This document shows, in pieces, positions 56,304-64,000 of a stretch of DNA of 64,000 nt. Under the pieces are notes generated by a model. It saw only the letters and a list, made by a program, of their open reading frames with translations. It did not search any database and was not told the DNA's origin. Numbering within the stretch: the stretch's first letter is position 1; the number at the start of each line of letters is the position of its first letter. Origin of the DNA: Toxorhynchites rutilus septentrionalis (lineage: Eukaryota > Arthropoda > Insecta > Diptera > Culicidae); the NCBI RefSeq assembly GCF_029784135.1, contig NC_073746.1:7070380-7134379 (forward strand). The letters are read 5' to 3'. The position numbers and the translations under genes are program-made.

Positions 56304-56570
56304 AACCTGGACTCAATTTTTTTTGCTTCATACTGGAAGTTAATTTTAATTTTGTTATGTTATGTTCTCCAGGCACATTGATTTTGAAGTCCGTGTTAGG
56401 GAAACATAGCTTGGTGGAAACCAAAATACTCTCGACTTGCATGTATATTTTTCATTGGCATTGTATCGGACTGTAGCGGACATCCACACGTACATCGATT
56501 TTTTTGTCTGTGTTTTGAGGTCTGTGTTGGGGAAACTGTGAATCGGGCCAATCAAAACTTGGCAGTTAAG
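56304..56570. other. 3' flank of the DUF7869-type gene
   Basis: No features are recognised. It may be 3' untranslated sequence of the broken gene. Confidence 0.3.
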
Positions 56571-58658
56571 TGGACCTTACACGATCAATATAATTGTCAA
56601 TATGATGACATTTGAGAGCATAATGACAGCTGAACACAGCCGACGACGCAGAAATCCAGATTTTCTGATTTTCGAGCATCAATATCGTGACACTTCATAT
56701 AAATGAATGATGTTGACGTTTTATCTCTCGGACTTCGAGACTGAGTTGCCAAATTAACCATATTTGAAAGCGTGCCTGTAAATTGGCAGACATTTCGTTT
56801 TTGTTAGTATTTTATTGCGATTGCAATTGAATTTTATAAAGTTAAGAAATTCTAGGAAACACCAATGTTACTTTTAATGGCAAAATACGGTACTTTTCGC
56901 AATACAAATCAAAACCTCAAAGTAAACTGACAATGTGATGTTGAGAGAGTGGATAAAACTTAATAGCGTTTTAGGAGTTTTCTTAATGTTCTTAATTCGG
57001 TCATTTTTAGCGCTAGCAAGTGGGGCAGCCATTTTAGTCTAAGTTGTGTTTTTCTTCGCATTCCGTTATGAAATTTGGAGAATGAGAAGGTCTAGGAAAA
57101 TCACTAACAGGAAAAAAACTGGCGGTAATTTAAGGTATAGGGCAATGAGGTACATATCGAGGTGGCACAGTAGGCGAAGTATATCTATATTGGCAAACAA
57201 AATATCGTGTCGTAATTGTTTGCATTTAATATGAAATGTATTTGGAAGAAATAAAACAATTCTTAGGGTTGCATAATAATTTGAGCCAAAATTGTCATGA
57301 AATCATTTAACTGTTTGTTTTTTTTACAAACGACAATTGTATCGTGGCTTATTTCGATTATTTATTTGTTAAAAAGGTCCAGAGAGCAGTCGTATGCTTA
57401 GTTCTCGAAAGCAGTAACATTTTCGATGAAATTTTGATTAATTAGGCAATTATTCTCTCACAACTTACACATCAACACTGAGAGCCTTCGAAACATCGTT
57501 AAAATAATGAAACTTCGTTTATTTCTATGAACGTGGGAGAGTGAAAATGGCACATGGATATATCACTTTTATTCGTCTTTTTCGACGTGATTTCACAAAT
57601 ATTCACTTCACGCTATCGCATTAGCCTCATATTCAGCGGGAACTCTAAAAAAAATGTACGTTTTTAATTAATGAATTACTTCCTGAAAATAGTATTTTCA
57701 CATGGATGCGGTGGGCAATTAAAGATAAACACAACGACTGACGTCACTATTTGAGAAATAGTTATGGCAGCGCATGCTATGTCGCTCGAAACTCTACCAT
57801 CTTCATTACCTTTTTTCCAATACATTGGGTATAGGGTGAATATGATCTGTAAATTATATATGAGGGGCTCAAAAGGAAATGGGTGTGAGTGACTTGATCG
57901 ATTTTATTTCCATCTTTCGTGAATAACTCATCTGCTCGGAATGTGTTTGCAGTTAAGTTATGACCAAAAGAAGAGAAACTCGAACATGCCACTTACACCC
58001 CTTTTTTCTGAACCTCTCATATAATCTTATACATAAAATAAAAACATTTGCTTGCAGACAATATTGCATATATTTTCGTAAACTAAAAAAAAACTGGCAT
58101 CTCTGAAACTGAAAGCAACAGCCTGTATTTGTGAAGTGAGTATTACGGTGTGTTTTTGAGTAAGAAAAATGAATTTAAAAGTGTAAATTATGAATGAAAA
58201 CTAACTTTTCAGAATCGAATAAGTATTCTATGCGAAGGCAATTCGGTTTTATTCTGCAAGTGGTGAGAAAATGCTCTACGAAAATTATGTCTGAAATTAT
58301 TTTTATATTATAATAATCGGTTTTAGTAGGAATATCGAAAAATTTCGAGGAAAGAAATTAAGTTTGGGTTATGACTACGTGTATCAAGTAATTAAATAAT
58401 GCCAAGTAGAAATTTTCATTCAAATTTTACCAATTTTAAATTGCCTTTAAGCCTTCTAATCTAATGAAGAATACTTTGGATCCCAAACTCGAATGTCGTC
58501 ACCAGTCATCGCGGATATTTTTGTTGTCCCGGGTTGATGGCGATATTGACCGTGTAAGGTGGCAACATATTGATTGAGGTTAGATCCAATCGGAAAGCCT
58601 AGCTGTCACGATTTTGAAGACTCATGTTGTCAATAATTTTGATCGTGTAAGGTGCCCA
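56571..58658. mobile_element. Probable inverted-repeat element, about 2.1 kb
   Basis: The left end TGGACCTTACACGATCAATA and the right end, inverted, TGGGCACCTTACACGATCAA share a 15-base exact core ACCTTACACGATCAA and then diverged homology (ATTGTCAATATGA against ATTGACAACATGA). A further GTGTAAGGTGG word lies at about 58552. TTA is found just outside each end, a possible but weak duplication. The interior has no transposase; the 62-codon Arg-rich frame at 57046-57234 has no domain. Confidence 0.55.
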
Positions 58659-58664
58659 TTAGGG

Positions 58665-59040
58665 TGTTTAGATAACGCTTGACATTTTACAATTATTCAA
58701 ATGTTCATCTCATGAAAAGTAACATTTTATTAATTGTGATAGACGCGTGGAAATATTTCCTATCAATTGATGCAAACATGTTCCCGATCTGTTAAGAAAT
58801 GTTCGAGTTATAATCATTCGAAATACGGGTTGGGTTAGCACACAAATCGGCAGAACAAATGTATGGGTAAAAAGGAAGTTCTTTCAGTTTTCATGAATTT
58901 AAACCGTTTAGTTTAGCGAATTGTAATGTAAAGCATATCAAACAAATCTTAGAGAATTTCCGTTTCGATTGGTATGCAAATCATGAGAATTCGTTCACAG
59001 TGAAAATAGTTATTAATGTTAATTTTATTTCATAAAAACG
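58665..59040. repeat. Dispersed repeat related to 9.6 kb and 14.1 kb
   Basis: 58670-58830 is paralogous to 9625-9775, and 58850-59040 to 14040-14280 (AGCATATCAAACAAATCTTA, TTGGTATGCAAATC, TTTATTTCATAAAAACG). The two parts are contiguous here but separate elsewhere, so the complete family unit is probably about 370 bp. Confidence 0.6.
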
Positions 59041-60226
59041 GAAAATGGAAATGGTGACCAAGAAACTACCGAAAAGCCTGAAAAAATCGATCCAAAAAGT
59101 AAGAAAGGAGTTCAGAAAAAAAACACCACGAAAAAAAAATACCGCGAAAGCGAAACCAAACCAAACACCGGTACGGTTCCGTTGGCATTGTTTCACGGGT
59201 AATTTCGACCATTAGTCGGAGTAATTGATACCATCCATTGTCGTTTCGCTTGGTGTGTACCATATTCCGCCCGGCTCTGACCGGTTTAGTTCCGTGTTGC
59301 CGAAAGGGTAACGAGAATGGCACTGGTGGGCGGTTTGTGTGTTCACTGAGTGCAATGCTCTGCAATTAGTTTTTCAATATTTTATGCCATCCGTTCGCCG
59401 CATTCGGGGCTATGCTGAGCGACTGCTTCGACTCTTCTGTTCGCCGTCTCGTCGGAACGTGTCTGGTTTTTTTTTTGCGGGGACGCATAATGGACAATTA
59501 GTCGTCCTAAATGAGTGTAGTTTGTACGTGGGTGAATAAACGTTTGTCTATCACCCGGTATAGTGGGAGAAGTGTTGGTTTAGGAAGCCTTTCCCAAACA
59601 AGGCAGCAAAAGATGAAAATGAAATTTACTGTGCACTTAGTTTTTACCACGGCAGTGGAACTTCATACAAATCACTCGTCGAAAAGTGTCTCCTTTTTCA
59701 CTGCTTGTTTACATCGACGAATATATTTTTTTCCACTAGGTTTCGTAGGAGAGTGTATGCATACTGACAGATTTCTACTACGAAGTGTTTAATGAAGGAT
59801 AAAAGGTGGGAATGTTTATGTTTATATATGATTTATCGTACGATTTAATTGAATGTTGTTTATTTTGTTAATGAACAATTCTACGCCGAATGATTCGAAA
59901 AATGAATAAATTTTACACGATCCTCTCCGAGTTTTTCATTCTTGTACATATAGGGTCAGCTATCCAAAATCACAATTTTCATTATCATATGACAATTTGT
60001 TTATTCAAAAATGTTTTTTTTAAATCGTAACTTGAAATCAAGATGTATGATAAAAATATGATGTTATTGGAAAATCATTTAAATATTTAGAAAAAATAAT
60101 ATTTTGAATACATCGTTAAATAAGATTATTTAATGCTTTTATTTAACACGTTTCGTCCTTCGTCAAATTTCTGTCCGTGCCTTTAGGCACAGACCTTTGT
60201 TCTTTTTTCCCATTGAAACCAGTATT
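59041..60226. other. GC-richer single-copy segment then AT-rich flank
   Basis: 59041-59800 has no repeat partner in the window and is richer in GC, with short frames on both strands and no domain. It is a candidate for host single-copy DNA. 59800-60226 is AT-rich with nothing recognised. Confidence 0.35.
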
Positions 60227-60227
60227 A

Positions 60228-62048
60228 ATTCAGCCATTCCATGCCAAACCGATATCATTTTTTCACAGTTTTGTCAAAAATGATTTTTTCCGAAAATTCA
60301 TAACTTTTGAACTCCTAGACCGATTCAGATGATCGATATATCAAATTAAAGCCAATACCCTGGTATTTTTTGAAAAAAATACAATACCTGCAGAAAATTT
60401 GAATTCTGCTCTCGTTATTATTGATTGTATTCGTTTTTTATTGCTTTCATAGTCTCGGGACCAAAGGTGATATGGTTTTTTATATTTTTCCTGGAAAGCT
60501 GAGGATTTTTCACACAACATATCTCGAAACCAGGGAGGCGTGTTTTTTCTCGTTTTTGACATAATTTACGAGAAAGTAATTTTTGCCAAAAATGACTTTT
60601 TTCAAAAATTCATCACTTTTGAACTACTAGCCCGATTCAGATGATCGACATATCAAATTAAAGTATACTAGCTACGTTTTTTTGGAAAAAATAACACATT
60701 TGCCAATTAATTGGTTTATAATCACATACATCCAGTCTAGTCGCATAGAAATTTTGAACGTAAACTGAAAACATGTTGACTTTGAAAAATCATAACTCAA
60801 AAACGAAAAATAACACCTCTCTGGTATTCGGATATATTATGTGAAAAAAAAACTCAGCTTTCAGGAAAAAATATAAAAAAACATGGCGCCTTTGGTCCCG
60901 AAACGATTTAAGCTATAAAAAACAAATATAATCAATAATTACGAAAACAAAATCCAGGGGGTCTCCGTAGCCACATTGGTTGCGCGTTCGCTTAGTAAGC
61001 GATCGATCGTGAGCTCAAACCTCTGGGCCCTCATTGACCATCTTTGTGTTGTTACAGAATAACTACGTCCACGCAACAATCATCAGCGATGGAGATCGAT
61101 CCACGGTCGAAATAAGATCGATTCATCCATACAACCGCTCTGCTCTGCAAGACACATCGGGCTGCTGTTCTATAAATAAATCAACAATGATCAATCAACT
61201 GTCTCCGCTGTCCGGTCTAACTGGGTGATGGAAGAACAGGAGGAAAGACTCTTACGCCTAAATGGCTACTGTGTAAATGTGTACCATATGCAATGGTATA
61301 AAAGGGAATACTCTAACGGCGAAAAATGGCAACTGTCTAATGTGCTAATTACAGATATGATAAACATGTGACATGTACATGTTAAATTCGGCTCTGTTAC
61401 AGCTAAAATGCTAATCAGCCTAAAATAAACAAATGGATAAAAAAAAACAAAATCCATTTTCATTCAGAGTTTAATATTTTTTCAAACAAGACTAGCTTAT
61501 TGGCTTTAATTTGATATGTCGATTATCTGAGTCGGTTCAGTAGATCAAAAGTTATGATTTTTTGTATTGGAGAAAATGGGAATTTTTGGACCATTCATAA
61601 CTCAAAAAATCATTAATTAATAAACAGAAAAAAACGCTTCCCTGGTTTCAAGATATGTTGTGTGAAAAATCCTCAGCTTTTCTGAAAAAAATATAAAAAA
61701 CTATAGCGCCTTTGGTCCCGAGACTATGAAAACAATAAAAAACGAATACAATCTATAATAACGAGAGCAGAATTCAATCTTTTTGCAGGTATAGTATTAA
61801 AAGACCAGGTGATTGGCTTTAATTTGATATGTCGATCATCTGAATCGGTCCAGCAGTTCAAAAGTTATGAATTTTTGGAAAAAATGCGAAAAAATGTTTT
61901 TTTTGAACACCCTAAATGGAAATCAATGGAAGTCACCCTAACTAAAAAAAAAAATATGGGTCTCATAATTTGCGATAAAGAACAAAACTACCACTTTTGA
62001 CGAAAATCTGAGAACCACTATATCGGTTTGGCATGGAATTGCTGAATT
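60228..62048. mobile_element. Fold-back element with internal sub-repeats, holding a SINE
   Basis: The ends AATTCAGCCATTCCATGCCA and, inverted, AATTCAGCAATTCCATGCCA continue as AACCGATAT. Long arms (about 60228-60770 and 61480-62048) repeat internal words such as CGATTCAGATGATCGA, ATATCAAATTAAAG and CCTTTGGTCCCGAGAC. The module starting with the CATAACTTTTGA-type word occurs several times in both orientations. It is non-coding apart from chance frames (for example 73 codons at 60341-60562, minus). The SINE at 60957-61443 sits near the centre. Superfamily unknown. Confidence 0.75.
60957..61443 (+). mobile_element. tRNA-derived SINE, family 1, copy 3
   Basis: Head GGGGTCTCCGTAGCCACATT, A- and B-box as in copy 1, and an A-rich tail. 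It is flanked by a 13-bp target duplication AAAACAAAATCCA (60944-60956 and 61444-61456). It is inserted in the fold-back element. Confidence 0.95.
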
Positions 62049-62208
62049 ATGACATTGACTATTGAACAACGAGTGGAATAAATTCACACACCTAATATGA
62101 AAAACCAGTCTTAAAGCGATTACGGATTCCATAAAGCATGTTGTACTATATTGGGGTATCAACCCATGAATCTGTATTGGAATGAAAGTTTTCGTGGTTT
62201 TACTCTTT

Positions 62209-62773
62209 TTTTTTATCCCTTTTGTTTATTTTAGGCTCATTAGCATTTTAGCGGTAACAGAGCCGAATTTTAATCGTGTACATGTCACATATTTATCATA
62301 TCTATAATTAGCACATTACACAGTTGCCATTTTTCGGCGTTAGAATATTCCCTTCTATACCATTGCAAATGGTACATATTTACACAGTAGCCATTTAGGC
62401 GAAAGAGTTTTCTATCTGTTCTTCCATTATCCACAGTTAAGACTGGACAGCGGAGACAGGAAGGAAGGAAGGTATTGAATTAGAGAGACTTTAAACTCTG
62501 AGAGTTCATTCGTCTCTAACAGCGGAGACAGTCGTTGATCCATTGTTGAGTTATTTATAGAACAGCAGCCCGATATTTCTGCAGAGCAGAGCAGTTGTAT
62601 GGATGAATCGATCTTATTTCGACCGTGGATCGATCTCCATCGCTGATGATTGTTGCGTGGACGTAGTTATTCTGTAACAATACAAAGATGGTCAATGGGG
62701 GCCCTGAGTTTTGAACTCACGATCGATCGCTTACTAAGCGAACGCGCAACCAATGTGGCTACGGAGACCCCCA
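62209..62773 (-). mobile_element. tRNA-derived SINE, family 1, copy 4, with extra 75 bp
   Basis: The head GGGGGTCTCCGTAGCCACAT is at 62773 on the minus strand. It is flanked by TTTTACTCTTT on both sides (62198-62208 and 62774-62784). At about 62460-62530 it carries a roughly 75-base segment absent from the other three copies, bounded by the duplicated word CAGCGGAGACAG. Confidence 0.93.
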
Positions 62774-62784
62774 TTTTACTCTTT

Positions 62785-64000
62785 AGTAATTGTTTGTTAA
62801 TGTTTTGTAGAGCACTTAATTATAGCAAAAGCACCATCCCTTGGTTGAAGGTCCTCTAGGCTGTACAGCATTCGTTCGAACAAAACTGATTTTTTCAGCC
62901 ACGAAACCATTTTTCAAAGCCAACGAATCAATTGAAACAACTCACCAAATGATCCGAAGTCACACCTGTTTCCATTTTCCGGCGCCATATGCAGTCGTAA
63001 AAAAAAGACCTACAAAAAAATACACACACGAGCCATATGAAATTTTCATCATTCGTCATATTCACATCCCCACATGGGGGAGGGTGGGGCTGGAAAGATC
63101 TGTAGAACGCGGTCCAGTCGGTCCTCTCGGTGGATTCCGCTGTTCATGTCTGCAGGTGAAATCAGAAAAATGGAATTATTTGTTAATTTCCTTTTCCCTC
63201 AAATTGATTTTCAATTGGGGAGAGAGAACGCTGTACGAACCGTTCCTTGATATGTGGACGGTCTCGAGCCGTATCCGGCGGAGCGATTCGAGAAATGATG
63301 AGTGTTTATTTTGGAGTAATACCAAGCCGCCAAGATGATACGGATCGGTTTGATTGAACTCGGTTGCCTTGCGGGAACATTGGTGAGATTAATGTTTGCT
63401 GGTGTGAATAATGACGGGACTGTGATATGTTGTGATTGCATGATTTTCGGGATAATTTCACGTCGTATGGCATCGGTATTTGATTACGGATGATTTATTT
63501 GTGTTTTACATATGGCTTTTCTGTGGTTCCATATTTTGCATATATCTCGAACAAAAAATACAAATAATGTAAAACAAAAAGGATTGCGTGAGCGAGGGTG
63601 GCATCGGACGACATTGGTGCTTTTCAATAACTCTTCGAGTTGGATAATTTAACTCCACTCTATAATTAGTGATAAAATATACATGATAAAAGCAGATGGG
63701 CACTCCCCGATAGTTCACATGAACTAGTTCCTCCATAACAAGATATGTGAAATGTGGTGTTTATTTCCATGCAAAGTTTGTTTCTTCAATATTATTAGGG
63801 TAGATCGATAAATGATGAACAGTTACGATAATTACAGTGAAGTTCATGCTTTCTTGATTTCTTCGATGTAACTCACAAAAAATGTAAAGTTAGAAATCAA
63901 AATATAAGGCCAATTTTGTAATTCTGCATAATGCTTTATTGATATAGTTGCTACGAAGCTACCCTAAAACTTTACTCGAGTGCCACATCAGGGCACATAC
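62785..64000. other. Intergenic sequence to window end, no supported gene
   Basis: The 165-codon plus frame 62841-63338 has no recognised domain, and an opposite-strand frame overlaps its end. I leave it uncalled. No repeat partner was seen. Confidence 0.4.

Noticed and set aside
60341..60562. 73-codon minus-strand frame (KTRKNTPPWFRDMLCEKSS)
   Set aside because: It superficially resembles a retrotransposon linker but lies within the fold-back arm, whose other arm has the same DNA without an equivalent frame.
62841..63338. 165-codon plus-strand frame near the window end
   Set aside because: No recognisable domain, and its sequence character matches flanking non-coding DNA. Length alone is not sufficient in a 64 kb window.

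Overview
The window looks like accessory, repeat-dominated nuclear DNA of an insect, most probably a culicine mosquito. The reasons are its AT-rich composition, the several tRNA-derived SINEs with clean target-site duplications, the APE-type non-LTR retrotransposons (one family carrying RNase H), the Tc1/mariner remnants, many small inverted-repeat elements, and the absence of bacterial features. The species call is an inference from sequence character, not from a search. I see no intact host protein-coding gene. Almost everything recognisable is mobile or repeated DNA, and most open frames are shadows of repeats.

Layout. 0-1.2 kb: AT-rich DNA with one decayed coding-like stretch. 1.2-3.2 kb: about 2 kb of a degenerate AAGAATCC-like short repeat. 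3.2-7.3 kb: mostly featureless. 7.3-7.75 kb: minus-strand Tc1/Tc3-type transposase remnant with a catalytic D changed to N. 7.8-29.1 kb: territory of a repeat superfamily whose ends carry the palindrome GACGTAGTCCTACGTC. It includes one simple copy (10.55-12.4 kb) with a TATA+Inr core promoter and a TTAA-flanked MITE, and one hugely expanded copy (21.1-27.0 kb) whose interior is a higher-order tandem array. Histone-mRNA-like 3' stem-loops occur here without histone genes. A mariner-type element (15.15-16.37 kb, TA target duplication, decayed transposase) lies between.

30.7-33.6 kb: three nested elements (outer inverted-repeat element, inner TA-flanked MITE, innermost SINE). 35.2-42.6 kb: a CR1/L2-like retrotransposon (minus strand) interrupted by two copies of a 385-bp MITE in opposite orientation, one of which is split by an I/Loner-type retrotransposon with a 1,101-codon ORF2. 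43.2-44.0 kb: a short SINE and a second TA-flanked MITE. 44.4-46.8 kb: AT-rich fold-back sequences. 47.07-51.45 kb: a second I/Loner-type retrotransposon, full span with a 12-bp target duplication and an intact ORF1, but with endonuclease and RT-core deletions. 53.9-56.3 kb: a decayed transposon-like gene of the DUF7869 type, broken by two SINEs. 56.6-58.7 kb: probable inverted-repeat element. 60.2-62.05 kb: fold-back element containing a SINE; another SINE copy at 62.2-62.8 kb.

How it fits together: the window is a layered record of insertions. Nesting order, target duplications and empty-site counterparts inside the same window let relative ages be read directly. The most unusual object is the 21-27 kb array: a promoter-bearing element whose downstream body has been amplified into 512-bp segments separated by runs of 198-bp monomers in the order 2,2,2,4,4,4.
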